A DNA stretch of 37,504 nucleotides from a bacterium (GTDB taxonomy: Bacteria > Patescibacteriota > Minisyncoccia > Portnoybacterales > JAKAHB01). Position 1 is the first letter of the stretch. The number at the start of each line of letters is the position of its first letter. Made by a program: the position numbers and the translations under genes. Positions 23,980-32,337 of this stretch are shown here, piece by piece. The notes under the pieces are model-generated. The model had not been told where the DNA came from. It saw only the letters and a program-made list of their open reading frames with translations, and did no database searches. Location: assembly GCA_021815315.1 (NCBI GenBank), contig JAKAHB010000005.1, positions 1 through 37,504 of the forward strand. The letters run 5' to 3'.

Positions 23980-25869
23980 ATGGATTTTATAATTCCCAGA
24001 TTGAAATTTTTTAAGAAAAAAAGTATTTTGGCCGTTGCCGTTTTAGTGATCATCGGATGCGGGTATTTGGGTTACCGGATATTAACGCCCAGCCAAACCG
24101 CGGCTCAATACATTACCACTGCCGCGGAGAAAGGAACGCTGACCGAATCTGTTAACGGAACAGGGCAGGTTTCCAGTTCTGATCAAATTGATATTAAACC
24201 CCAAGTGGGCGGAAAGATAATAAGGGTTACGGTAAGGAACGAGCAAGAAGTTAAAAAAGGCGATCTTTTGGTTCAGTTGGACGCTCAAGACGCTCAAAAG
24301 GCGGTACGAGACGCTGAAACTAGTTTGCAAAGCGCGCAACTGGCTTTGCAAAAACTGCGACAACCGGCGGACTCCCTTTCGCTTGTCCAAGCGCAAAACA
24401 GTCTGGAATCGGCTCAAAACGTTCTTGAGAAGCTGGAACTTTCTCAACCCGCTGATTACCAAAAAGCCAAAGATGCTTCAAAAAAGGCGCAAGACAATTT
24501 GGTTAAGGCCTATGACGATTCCTTTACCGACATTTCCGAGACTTTCCTTGACTTGCCGACAATTATTTCCAAGTTACACGATGTTCTTTATAGTTATGAA
24601 ATAAGTCAGAGCGGCGTGGCCGTTGCCGCTAATTCTTGGAATACCATCGCGCTAGTTAATTCTGTCAACCAAAACAAGCGTGATGTTATGCAGCAAGATA
24701 TAGACAAAGCTGCTGCCGATTATGACGTTGCCAAGCTTAAATATGACCAAAGTTTTGTCGATTATAAAAATATAGATAGGTCTTCAAGCCCCGTGGCGAT
24801 TGAAACGACCCTGGCTGGAGTCCTGGACGCCACCAAGAGTATAGCGCAGGCAGCTAAGAGTGCCAATGATATGCTAAACGCCTGGGGAGACTATCGCACG
24901 CAATACGAGCAGCCGACTTTTAGCAAAGTAACCGACTATCAAACAGTCCTGTCAACCGATATCCAGCAGACTAGTTCTCATTTGGCTACCCTTTTAAGCC
25001 AACAAAGAACCCTGCAAGATGACAAGGAGGCGGTAAACAACGCCGGTAATGATCTGGGGCAAATGGAACAGAATGGTCCCTTAGATCTAGCGGCTGCGGA
25101 ACAATCGATAAAAGAAAAAGAAGCTTCTTTGGAAAAACTGCGAGTGGGCGCAGATCCTTTAGATATCCAAAGTCAGCAGTTGGCTGTAAAGCAAAAAGAA
25201 AATGCTTTGTTGGACGCCAGACAAAAATTAGCCGATTACGGTATCAAATCTCCGCTTGACGGAGTCGTAGCCAGTGTTGACGCTAAGGTTGGCGACCAAG
25301 CTTCCGCCGCAAGCGCTTTGGCGACCGTGATCACCAAGCAGAAGGTTGCCAAAATTTCTCTTAATGAAGTTGATGTCGCTAAAATCAAAATTGGGCAAAA
25401 AGCAACGCTCTCGTTTGACGCGGTTGATAGTTTGAGTCTCACCGGCGAAGTGGCGGAAATTGATGCTGTTGGCACGGTTAGCCAGGGAGTCGTTTCTTAT
25501 AATATAAAAATAATTTTTGACACTCAAGACGAGCGAATCAAACCGGGCATGAGCGTGACGGCTTCTGTTATCACCAGCGTTGAGCAGAACGTTTTAATTG
25601 TCCCCAGTCCCGCGGTCAAGACTCAAGGAAGCCAAAACTATGTAGAGGTTTTGAAAGATGGAGCATCCCAGCAAAAGGCGGTTCAGGTTGGCCTGTCTAA
25701 TGATTCTCAAACGGAGATTGTGAGCGGCATAGACGAAGGCGAAGCCGTTATAACGCAAACCATCTCAACCGGTTCTTCCCCTAAAACGACTGCTTCCGCC
25801 CAACCTTCTGGTCAAAGAACTATTTTGCAGGAAATAGGCGGAGGAAGTCGCGGGATAGGAGGTCGTTAA
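23980..25869 (+). CDS. HlyD/MacA-like membrane fusion (adaptor) protein
   Basis: The extracytoplasmic adaptor of an ABC exporter. A membrane anchor at residues ~12-33 is followed by a first biotinyl-lipoyl half (IDIKPQVGGKIIRVTVRNEQEVKKGDLL), then a long coiled-coil hairpin of about 290 residues, the second half (YGIKSPLDGVVASVDAKVGD), a beta-barrel domain and a membrane-proximal domain. The tail is rich in Ser, Thr and Gly. At 629 residues it is longer than MacA (about 370) because of the extra hairpin region around residues 165-330. It is followed 8-15 bases later by the ATPase and permease of the same exporter. No outer-membrane TolC partner is visible. Confidence 0.88.
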   Translation: MDFIIPRLKFFKKKSILAVAVLVIIGCGYLGYRILTPSQTAAQYITTAAEKGTLTESVNGTGQVSSSDQIDIKPQVGGKIIRVTVRNEQEVKKGDLLVQLDAQDAQKAVRDAETSLQSAQLALQKLRQPADSLSLVQAQNSLESAQNVLEKLELSQPADYQKAKDASKKAQDNLVKAYDDSFTDISETFLDLPTIISKLHDVLYSYEISQSGVAVAANSWNTIALVNSVNQNKRDVMQQDIDKAAADYDVAKLKYDQSFVDYKNIDRSSSPVAIETTLAGVLDATKSIAQAAKSANDMLNAWGDYRTQYEQPTFSKVTDYQTVLSTDIQQTSSHLATLLSQQRTLQDDKEAVNNAGNDLGQMEQNGPLDLAAAEQSIKEKEASLEKLRVGADPLDIQSQQLAVKQKENALLDARQKLADYGIKSPLDGVVASVDAKVGDQASAASALATVITKQKVAKISLNEVDVAKIKIGQKATLSFDAVDSLSLTGEVAEIDAVGTVSQGVVSYNIKIIFDTQDERIKPGMSVTASVITSVEQNVLIVPSPAVKTQGSQNYVEVLKDGASQQKAVQVGLSNDSQTEIVSGIDEGEAVITQTISTGSSPKTTASAQPSGQRTILQEIGGGSRGIGGR

Positions 25870-25883
25870 AATTTGTTTTGATT

Positions 25884-26570
25884 ATGATTGAATGCAGAAG
25901 CATTACAAAAATATATGTTAACGGAGATCAAGAAACTAGGGTTCTTGGAGGAGTTTCTTTCACGATTGCAGAAGGCGAATTCGTCGCGGTTATGGGGCCG
26001 TCCGGTTCGGGCAAGTCAACCCTGATGCATATTTTAGGAGCCCTTGATTATCCAACTGCTGGCACTTATTTCTTGGATGGTAAAGACATTTCAAAAATGT
26101 CCGATGACGAACAAGCCGATATTCGCAAAGACAAAATCGGCTTTGTCTTCCAATCTTTTAATCTTCTGCCGCGCGCGACGGTAGTCCGCAACGTGGCTTT
26201 GCCCTTGGTTTACGCGGAAGTTCCCAAAAAGGAAAGAGAAAAAGCGGCAAAACTTGCGTTAACCCAAGTCGGCTTGGATGAGTCTCGTTTCTATCATCTT
26301 TCCAACCAACTTTCCGGGGGACAAATGCAAAGAGTGGCGATTGCTCGGGCCTTGGTTAACAACCCTTCTTTGATTTTGGCTGATGAGCCGACAGGAAATC
26401 TGGACACAAAAACGGGAGAAATTGTTTTGAAAACCTTTGAGCAATTAAATAAAGAAGGCCATACAATTGTTCTGATCACCCACGAGGCCGAGGTGGCGAG
26501 ACATGCTCAACGCATAATTCACATTAAGGATGGAGATATTATTAAAGACGAGAAAGTTGACCGACCATGA
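25884..26570 (+). CDS. MacB/LolD-like ABC transporter ATPase
   Basis: The cytoplasmic ATPase of a MacAB-type exporter. Walker A is GPSGSGKS (residues 38-45), the Q-loop is FVFQSFNLLPR, the signature LSGGQMQRVAIARAL, Walker B LILADEPTGNLD, and the switch histidine is in VLITHEAE. The conserved LDTKTGEIV after Walker B marks the LolD/MacB/FtsE group. I use the ATG at 25884 (228 aa) rather than the TTG two codons earlier. The stop overlaps the permease start (ATGA), so the two are coupled. Confidence 0.93.
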   Translation: MIECRSITKIYVNGDQETRVLGGVSFTIAEGEFVAVMGPSGSGKSTLMHILGALDYPTAGTYFLDGKDISKMSDDEQADIRKDKIGFVFQSFNLLPRATVVRNVALPLVYAEVPKKEREKAAKLALTQVGLDESRFYHLSNQLSGGQMQRVAIARALVNNPSLILADEPTGNLDTKTGEIVLKTFEQLNKEGHTIVLITHEAEVARHAQRIIHIKDGDIIKDEKVDRP

Positions 26571-27790
26571 AATGGCCAGACCTTTTTGAAGAAACCTATG
26601 CGGCCATAACCATAAACAAAGCGCGTTCAGGCTTAACTATTTTAGGTATCGTTATTGGCATCGCTTCGGTGATCGCAATGGTTGCTATCGGGCAGGGGGC
26701 GCAAAGCTCTATTGAGGCCAATATCCAGTCAATCGGATCAAATTTAATTTTAATAATGCCCGGCTCGCAAAGAGGAGCGGGGGTGCAGGTAAGCTCCGGT
26801 CGCGGTAGCGCCCAAACCTTGAAACTGGCTGATGCCAACGCCCTGGAAAAAGAAATTTCCGGAATAAAAGCAATGGCCCCGGAAATTTCCAGGCGTTATC
26901 AAGCGACGGCGAAGGGAAAGAACACTAACACGCAAGTCATCGGTACGGTTCCTGCCTATCTGGACGTTCGCAACGTGAAAATTTATTCGGGAAATTTTTT
27001 TACTGGTCAACAACAAAAGAGTTTGTCCAAGGTGGCGGTTCTGGGTCCGACAGCTAGAGACGATCTTTTCGGAACAGATGTTGATCCCGCCGGACAAAGC
27101 ATCCGGATTAACGGAATTGAATTTAAAATAATCGGCGTCACCAAAGCTAAGGGAGGGACTGGCTTTGGTAGCCAGGACGATATGATTTTTGTGCCCCTGG
27201 AAACGGCTCAGCGTTTTCTGGCGGGAGAAGATTACTTGACAACTATCAGTGTCCAAGCCCAAGATCAAAATTCAATGACGACTATTCAGCAAGAAATCGC
27301 AAATTTGTTGCTTCGTCGTCATAACATCGCCAATCCCCAGGCAGCCGATTTTAATGTTTTGAACCAGTCCGATATCGTGGCAACTGCGTCTAGCGTTACC
27401 AGTGTTTTTACAATCTTGCTTTCTTCTATTGCTGGGATTTCTTTGTTGGTCGGAGGCATCGGCATTATGAACATGATGCTCACTACGGTAACGGAAAGAA
27501 CTAGGGAAATCGGTTTGCGCAAAGCTATCGGTGGCAAAAGGCGGGATATTAATCGGCAGTTTTTGGCGGAATCGGTGATGCTTACCTTCCTGGGCGGAAT
27601 TTTCGGAGTCATTTTAGGCTGGTTGTTGGCTTGGGGGGTGAGCAAATTCGTTAATATCGCGACTCAAGTTTCTTTCGTTTCCGTTTTGCTTGCTTTTGGG
27701 GTCTCCGCCGCTATTGGCATAATCTTTGGTTATTATCCAGCGCGTCGAGCTTCCAAATTGAATCCGATTGCAGCCTTAAGATACGAATAG
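26567..27790 (+). CDS. MacB-like ABC transporter permease (FtsX fold)
   Basis: The membrane subunit of the exporter, of the FtsX/MacB type. One N-terminal membrane helix (SGLTILGIVIGIASVIAMVAIG) is followed by a ~230-residue extracytoplasmic MacB_PCD domain and then three membrane helices from ~residue 280. The signature GGIGIMNMMLTTVTERTREIGLRKAIG lies just after the first of these, and the protein ends in GYYPARRASKLNPIAALRYE, typical of this family. At 407 residues it is a full-length permease without a fused ATPase. Such pumps act mechanically to expel peptides, lipoproteins or drugs. Confidence 0.93.
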   Translation: MKWPDLFEETYAAITINKARSGLTILGIVIGIASVIAMVAIGQGAQSSIEANIQSIGSNLILIMPGSQRGAGVQVSSGRGSAQTLKLADANALEKEISGIKAMAPEISRRYQATAKGKNTNTQVIGTVPAYLDVRNVKIYSGNFFTGQQQKSLSKVAVLGPTARDDLFGTDVDPAGQSIRINGIEFKIIGVTKAKGGTGFGSQDDMIFVPLETAQRFLAGEDYLTTISVQAQDQNSMTTIQQEIANLLLRRHNIANPQAADFNVLNQSDIVATASSVTSVFTILLSSIAGISLLVGGIGIMNMMLTTVTERTREIGLRKAIGGKRRDINRQFLAESVMLTFLGGIFGVILGWLLAWGVSKFVNIATQVSFVSVLLAFGVSAAIGIIFGYYPARRASKLNPIAALRYE

Positions 27791-27800
27791 GCGCGAGCAG

Positions 27801-27819
27801 ATAAAGGGCGGGTTTTTAC
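27801..27819 (+). repeat. Degenerate arm of the inverted-repeat family
   Basis: ATAAAGGGCGGGTTTTTAC matches the 19-base arm GTAAAGGCCGGGTCTTTAC at 16 positions. It lies 10 bases after the permease stop codon and before the second DUF5666-like gene. It may be a decayed copy, or a chance hairpin. Confidence 0.45.
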
Positions 27820-27856
27820 CAAGAAACTTAAATTAATAATTATTAAGATAAAAAAG

Positions 27857-28318
27857 ATGGAAAACAAAAAATATGTTATTGTCGTAGCGGGGCTGATTGT
27901 TATTGTTGGCGCTTTTTTCGGCGGGATGAAATACGGCCAGAGTAAAAAAAGTATTACAACTCAAGACTTACAAAACCTTTCCAGCGATCAGCGCCAGCAA
28001 TTGTTTCAACAAACAAGGGGCGCGGGAAATTCTACCGGCGGGCGCAGAGGAGCAGGAGCAAACGGTCAAAACGGAAATTTTGTGAACGGCGATATTATTG
28101 GCAAAGACGATAAAAGCATTACCGTCAGTTTAAACGGCAACGGTTCTAAAATAGTGTTTTTTTCCGATACCACTAAGATCGGCAAGATTGTTGATGGCAC
28201 GACAGCTGATTTGGAAGTCGGGAAACAAGTGATGGTTGAGGGGACTAAAAACAGCGATGGCAGCCTGACGGCCCAATCAATCCAGTTGCGCCCAACGACA
28301 GCAACTCCAAGCAAATAG
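27857..28318 (+). CDS. Membrane-anchored DUF5666-like protein
   Basis: A short cytoplasmic start is followed by one membrane helix (~residues 5-22), then a Gly/Asn/Gln-rich linker ([19 protein letters not shown] region), and a small beta domain ([19 protein letters not shown] through [11 protein letters not shown]). That pattern is the same as the DUF5666 domain. The protein is expected to hang outside the membrane. It closes the sigma factor/exporter module, 66 bases after the permease. The function of the domain is unknown. Confidence 0.7.
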   Translation: MENKKYVIVVAGLIVIVGAFFGGMKYGQSKKSITTQDLQNLSSDQRQQLFQQTRGAGNSTGGRRGAGANGQNGNFVNGDIIGKDDKSITVSLNGNGSKIVFFSDTTKIGKIVDGTTADLEVGKQVMVEGTKNSDGSLTAQSIQLRPTTATPSK

Positions 28319-28371
28319 ACGGGGAAGAATTTTATTTCGAAAAGCTTTTAAAGGGCATCTTTGAGGCGCTA

Positions 28372-28400
28372 TTGACATTTTTAGGCGTTTCGTTTATCAT
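28372..28400 (+). promoter_or_regulatory. Strong promoter of cassette gene C
   Basis: A perfect TTGACA (28372-28377), a 17-base spacer, and TATCAT (28395-28400). A leader of about 70 bases with two short hairpins (CAAAAAC/GTTTTTG and GGGGC-GGGA-GCCCC) precedes the start codon. Confidence 0.85.
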
Positions 28401-28476
28401 TAGCTCAAGAATTGTACCCCAAAAACAGAATAGTTTTTGTCTTGTCAGGGGCGGGAGCCCCGGAAGGGAAAGGACG

Positions 28477-29178
28477 ATGAACAGAAAGTTCTGGGCCCTG
28501 GTGGCCCTGGTGGCCCTGGTGGCGTTGGCGGAATCCGCTTGGGCCGGGGGCCTCAACGGCCCCTTCACCAAGTTGACCTATGGCCCCGGCACGGCCAGCG
28601 TGGCCGACAACTCCTTCGTCGGTTACACCCCGCCCAACGGGCGGGTGAGTGACAACGGGTTCGAGGGGGCCGGCGTCGCCGGCCGGAACCTGGAGCTGGA
28701 CCTGAAGCAGGGCGGCTCCAGCCTGAACGCCGGGAGCTGGTGGGTGCTGGACATCACAGAGGGCGGCAACAACGTCGCCCTCCTCAGCATTGAGGTCACC
28801 GGCAACAAGCTGGTCGCCACCAACGTGGTCGGCGGCCATAACGGGGCAACCACGGCCTCGTGGGACGGGGCCGGGCGGTTGCAACTGGGGTTTGGCCCAA
28901 GCGGCCAAATCTCCCAGAGCAACGACTTTTTCGCCGCTGTCCAGCCGGACGAGCTGGTGATCGGCGGCAGGAAGGGCCGGGGCCTCGAGGGCGCCTATGA
29001 CCTCTTTCAGGTGGACCCCAACGGGGCCACCCGCCGCGACCTGACCCCCGCCGGCTTCCAGGAGGTGGATGCCGGGCTTTACCGGCGGGGTAACCAGTGG
29101 CTCGCCACCTTTGACGGCGACGGCGCGATCTTCTTGGATCGCGACGCTCACGTCGGTGGCATCGGGGTCATCAAGTAG
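28477..29178 (+). CDS. Secreted protein of unknown function, GC-rich cassette gene C
   Basis: The start at 28477 follows GAAGGGAAAGGAC, a good ribosome binding site; the earlier ATG in the ORF track lies in the promoter. The 233-residue product begins with a clear signal peptide, MNRKFWALVALVALVALAESAWAGG, cut probably after AWA. The mature part is rich in Gly, Asn and short beta-like stretches (GRNLELDLKQGGSSLNAG, SWWVLDITEGGNNVALLSIEVTG) with no cysteines or known motif, and could be a beta-sandwich or lectin-like domain. Its coding DNA is far more GC-rich than the MacAB module before it and the NRAMP gene after it. This suggests transfer, or a special expression class. Confidence 0.75.
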   Translation: MNRKFWALVALVALVALAESAWAGGLNGPFTKLTYGPGTASVADNSFVGYTPPNGRVSDNGFEGAGVAGRNLELDLKQGGSSLNAGSWWVLDITEGGNNVALLSIEVTGNKLVATNVVGGHNGATTASWDGAGRLQLGFGPSGQISQSNDFFAAVQPDELVIGGRKGRGLEGAYDLFQVDPNGATRRDLTPAGFQEVDAGLYRRGNQWLATFDGDGAIFLDRDAHVGGIGVIK

Positions 29179-29249
29179 CGCGGCTGTCGCCGCGCGCCTA
29201 GGCCAGTCTTGTCTGGCCGGGCCGGTTCTACGGAACCGGCCCTTTTTTT
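29178..29249 (+). terminator. Triple hairpin with intrinsic terminator after cassette gene C
   Basis: Three hairpins follow each other from the last base of the stop codon: GCGCGGC-TGTC-GCCGCGC (29178-29195), GGCCAG-TCTTGT-CTGGCC (29201-29218), and GGGCCGGTTC-TACG-GAACCGGCCC (29219-29242). The last has a UNCG-type loop and is followed by seven Ts, a classic terminator. Confidence 0.92.
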
Positions 29250-29273
29250 ATTTCTGTTCTTGCTAAAGTTCAG

Positions 29274-29317
29274 TCTTGGTTACTAGCGGCCGTCTATGCT
29301 AGAATAGAAAGCATAGA
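29274..29317 (+). promoter_or_regulatory. Promoter and operator-like palindrome before the NRAMP-like gene
   Basis: TAGAAT (29300-29305) is a likely -10 box, about 18 bases after TTGGTT. It sits inside the inverted repeat TCTATGC...GCATAGA (29293-29299 and 29311-29317). A repressor bound here would block the polymerase directly, which suits metal-dependent control. Confidence 0.5.
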
Positions 29318-29325
29318 TAAAGATT

Positions 29326-30693
29326 ATGGCCAAAAAAATATTTGAAAAAATTGTAGAAACGCCGGCGGATGTTTTGAGCAAGGGGATTGAGGAAGTAGCC
29401 AAAGCGGAAAAAAAACTTTCTCAAGAAAAACCGATAAAAGTGGCCAGAAGATATTGGCATATTCTAGGGCCGGGGCTGACCACCGGCGCGGCAGACGACG
29501 ACCCTTCGGGCATTGCCACCTATTCGCAAACCGGGGCCAGGTATGGCTTTCAGCTTTTGTGGTTGGCTCCTCTGACCTTTCCTCTGATGGCGGTGGTGCA
29601 GGAAATATGCGCTCGCATTGGTATGGTTACGGGCAGGGGACTAGCTGCCAATATCCGCCAACACTATCCAAGGTGGGTGCTCTATCTTTGCGCCGGTCTT
29701 TTATTTTTTTCCAACACTTTTAATTTGGGAGCCGACTTGGGCGTGATGGCCAAAGCCACACAGCTGCTATTCCCTGGGTTGACTTTTGCCTTACTGGTCA
29801 TTGGTTTTGCCCTTTTGAGTCTGGCGCTACAAATTTTTGTTAGCTATGAACGCTATTCCAAATATTTGAAATATCTGGCCCTGGCGCTTTTGTGCTATGT
29901 CTTTTCGACCTTAAGCATCAAGCTTAACTGGTTGGAAATTTTTAAGCACAGTCTTATCCCCAGCCTCAATTTTTCCAAAGAACAGATTTTTTTAATTTGC
30001 GGCATTCTGGGAACAACAATTTCGCCTTATCTTTTTTTCTGGCAGCCCTCGCAGGAAGTGGAAGAGGAAATCAAAGATGGCAAAACCAGAATAGAGATGC
30101 GTCAAGGGGCTAGCGTCAAGGAACTAAAGAATATGAGAACCGACGTGTGGTCGGGGATGATTTTTTCCAACGCGGCCATGTTCTTTATTATTGTCGCTTG
30201 CGCTGGCACTTTATTTGTCAACGGATTGACCAATATCAATACCGCCCAAGAAGCGGCTTTGGCCTTGCGGCCTTTCGCCGGAAATTTTGCCTATTTACTT
30301 TTTACTTTAGGAATTATCGGCGTGGGTCTTTTGGGGGTGCCCATCTTGGCTGGCTCGGCTTCTTACGCTTTGTCTGAAAGCTTTGGCTGGCGGCACGGCC
30401 TTTACCGCAAACTAAAACAGGCTTCGGCTTTTTATAGCGTGATTATCGTTTCGGTGTTGGCGGGGCTACTGATGAACTTTATCGGGCTGGATCCGATCAA
30501 GACGCTAATCTACGCGGCGGTAATCAATGGCATCGTGGCACCGGTGATTCTGGTATTGATTATGGGAATCAGCAGCGATAAAAAAATAATGGGAGAGCGG
30601 GTCAATGGCCCGTTGACGAAAGGAATAGGCTGGCTGACGACCTTGCTGATGATTGTTGTCGGAGCAGCCACAATCGCGGGATTTTTTGTCTAG
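29326..30693 (+). CDS. NRAMP/SLC11-like metal ion transporter with altered metal site
   Basis: An 11-12 helix membrane carrier of the NRAMP superfamily (COG1914). The protein starts with a ~45-residue charged cytoplasmic tail. Helix 1 shows GLTTGAADDDPSGIATYSQ (57-68), where the canonical DPGN reads DPSG, so the Asp remains but the Asn is lost. Helix 6 reads GTTISPYLFFWQ (~229), where Mn/Fe carriers have a metal-binding Met (xxMPHN). Loss of the soft Met ligand suggests preference for a hard ion such as Mg2+, by analogy with NRAMP-related magnesium transporters. The ion is inferred, not shown. A palindrome over the promoter hints at regulation. Confidence 0.85.
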   Translation: MAKKIFEKIVETPADVLSKGIEEVAKAEKKLSQEKPIKVARRYWHILGPGLTTGAADDDPSGIATYSQTGARYGFQLLWLAPLTFPLMAVVQEICARIGMVTGRGLAANIRQHYPRWVLYLCAGLLFFSNTFNLGADLGVMAKATQLLFPGLTFALLVIGFALLSLALQIFVSYERYSKYLKYLALALLCYVFSTLSIKLNWLEIFKHSLIPSLNFSKEQIFLICGILGTTISPYLFFWQPSQEVEEEIKDGKTRIEMRQGASVKELKNMRTDVWSGMIFSNAAMFFIIVACAGTLFVNGLTNINTAQEAALALRPFAGNFAYLLFTLGIIGVGLLGVPILAGSASYALSESFGWRHGLYRKLKQASAFYSVIIVSVLAGLLMNFIGLDPIKTLIYAAVINGIVAPVILVLIMGISSDKKIMGERVNGPLTKGIGWLTTLLMIVVGAATIAGFFV

Positions 30694-30734
30694 AGCAGTC
30701 CCAGATATTTATTTTTTAATAATCGGAATAGAAG

Positions 30735-31529
30735 ATGATTGAAGTTACCAATTTAACGAAAAAATTTAAAGATAACGACCTATTAGCCGTTGATGGCATT
30801 TCCTTTTCGGTCAAAGCCGGAGAAGTTTTTGCTTTTTTGGGCCCCAACGGCGCCGGGAAAAGCACGACCATAAAAATGCTAACTACGTTGCTGGAACCAA
30901 CTGGCGGCCAAATGCGCATTGGCGGAAAAGATCCGGTTGAAGAGCAAGACGAAGTGCGCAAGCTGTTTGGTATCGTTTTTCAAGACCCGAGCCTGGATGA
31001 CGAATTAACCGCGTGGGAGAACATGGAATTTCATGGCGTGCTCTATCGAGTTCCCAAAAAATTACGTCGGGAAAGAATTGAGGAGCTGCTGAAGTTCGTT
31101 GAATTGTGGGAGCGCAAAGACGACTTGGTAAAGAATTTTTCCGGAGGGATGAAGAGACGACTGGAAATAGCCCGGGGGTTGTTGCACCACCCTAGAGTTT
31201 TTTTCTTGGACGAGCCGACTTTGGGTCTTGACCCGCAGACAAGAAATCATATTTGGTCGTATATCAAGGAATTAAACAAAAAAGAGGGAATCACGGTATT
31301 TTTTTCCACCCATTATATGGAAGAAGCCGACCGGGTGGCCGATCGCCTCGCGGTCATTGACCACGGTAAAATTGTGGCCGAGGGCACACCCCAGGAACTA
31401 AAAGACCGGGCGGGAGTTGCCTCGCTGGAAGACGCTTTCATCGCTCTGACGGGTAAGGAAATCAGAGAAGAGAGCGCGGGCAGTCTGGACCGCTTGCGCA
31501 ACGGCGCCAAGATGTGGCGCAGGCGCTAG
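30735..31529 (+). CDS. ABC-2 type (DrrA-like) transporter ATPase
   Basis: The ATPase of an ABC-2 exporter. Walker A is GPNGAGKS, the Q-loop is GIVFQDPSLDDELTAWENM, the signature FSGGMKRRLEIARGL, Walker B VFFLDEPTLGLD, and the H-loop FFSTHYMEEADRVAD. It carries the C-terminal extension of the DrrA type (IALTGKEIREE). The length of 264 residues is normal for short forms. It is followed 30 bases later by the permease, with which it forms a pair. Drug, lipid or polysaccharide export are all possible. Confidence 0.92.
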   Translation: MIEVTNLTKKFKDNDLLAVDGISFSVKAGEVFAFLGPNGAGKSTTIKMLTTLLEPTGGQMRIGGKDPVEEQDEVRKLFGIVFQDPSLDDELTAWENMEFHGVLYRVPKKLRRERIEELLKFVELWERKDDLVKNFSGGMKRRLEIARGLLHHPRVFFLDEPTLGLDPQTRNHIWSYIKELNKKEGITVFFSTHYMEEADRVADRLAVIDHGKIVAEGTPQELKDRAGVASLEDAFIALTGKEIREESAGSLDRLRNGAKMWRRR

Positions 31530-31558
31530 GATTGAAACAGCAAATTCACAAAATTACT

Positions 31559-32305
31559 ATGAAAATAATTTGGATCCTTTGGCTAAGACAAATTAAAAGA
31601 TATTTTCGCTCAAAAGCGCGCATGGTCGGTTCTTTGGGGCAACCTTTGCTTTTTTTATTGGCGCTGGGCTATGGTTTTGGGCCGGTGTTTAAAAAAGCTG
31701 GGGGTGGCAATTACATTGAATTTTTAGCGCCCGGAATTGTAGCTATGGCCATACTTTTTACTTCTGTTTTTTCCGGCATTGAAATTATCTGGGACAGACA
31801 ATTTGGTTTTTTAAAAGAAACTTTGGTTGCTCCAGTTTCCCGCTTGCAGATTATGATCGGGCGGACTTTGGGCGGAGCCACCGTGGCTTTGTTGCAAGGC
31901 ATCATCGTTTTGGTCTTGGCGATAATTGCCGGTTTTCGTCCGACGCACCTTGGCTTGGCGGCGCTGTCGTTGGTTTTTATGTTTTGCACCGCTTTGTTGT
32001 TCACCGCCCTGGGAACAGCCATCGCTTCTGTTTTGGAAGACATGCAGGGCTTCCAGCTGATAATAAATTTTTTAGTAATGCCGCTTTTCTTTCTCTCAGG
32101 CGCGTTGTTCCCGTTGGAGGGTTTACCCAAGGCTATCGGTATGGTTGCCAGAGCCAACCCCTTAACTTATGGCGTTGATGGTTTGCGCGGGACCCTGGCC
32201 GGATTTAGCCATTTTTCCTTGGGATTGGATTTTATAATTTTGTTGGCAGTGGTCTCTCTCTTTATGATCATCGGCAGTTATTTGTTTTCAAAAATTCAGG
32301 CGTAA
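31559..32305 (+). CDS. ABC-2 type transporter permease
   Basis: The membrane subunit paired with the preceding ATPase. It has about six membrane helices. It starts MKIIWILWLRQIKRYFRSKARM, typical of ABC-2 permeases, and later shows FLAPGIVAMAILFTSVFSGIEIIWDRQFGFLKETLVAPVSR and FFLSGALFPLEGLPKAI, both hallmark regions. The ORF track starts at a GTG at 31514 inside the ATPase gene; the ATG at 31559 fits the family better (248 aa). The GC-rich ParB-like gene follows after 130 bases. Confidence 0.9.
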   Translation: MKIIWILWLRQIKRYFRSKARMVGSLGQPLLFLLALGYGFGPVFKKAGGGNYIEFLAPGIVAMAILFTSVFSGIEIIWDRQFGFLKETLVAPVSRLQIMIGRTLGGATVALLQGIIVLVLAIIAGFRPTHLGLAALSLVFMFCTALLFTALGTAIASVLEDMQGFQLIINFLVMPLFFLSGALFPLEGLPKAIGMVARANPLTYGVDGLRGTLAGFSHFSLGLDFIILLAVVSLFMIIGSYLFSKIQA

Positions 32306-32337
32306 AAATTTCGGGCCGGAGAAAAATAATTTAAAAC

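Noticed and set aside
28405-29151. 248-aa minus-strand ORF opposite cassette gene C
   Set aside because: It is a shadow produced by GC-rich codons. The plus strand has a promoter, ribosome binding site, signal peptide and terminator in order.
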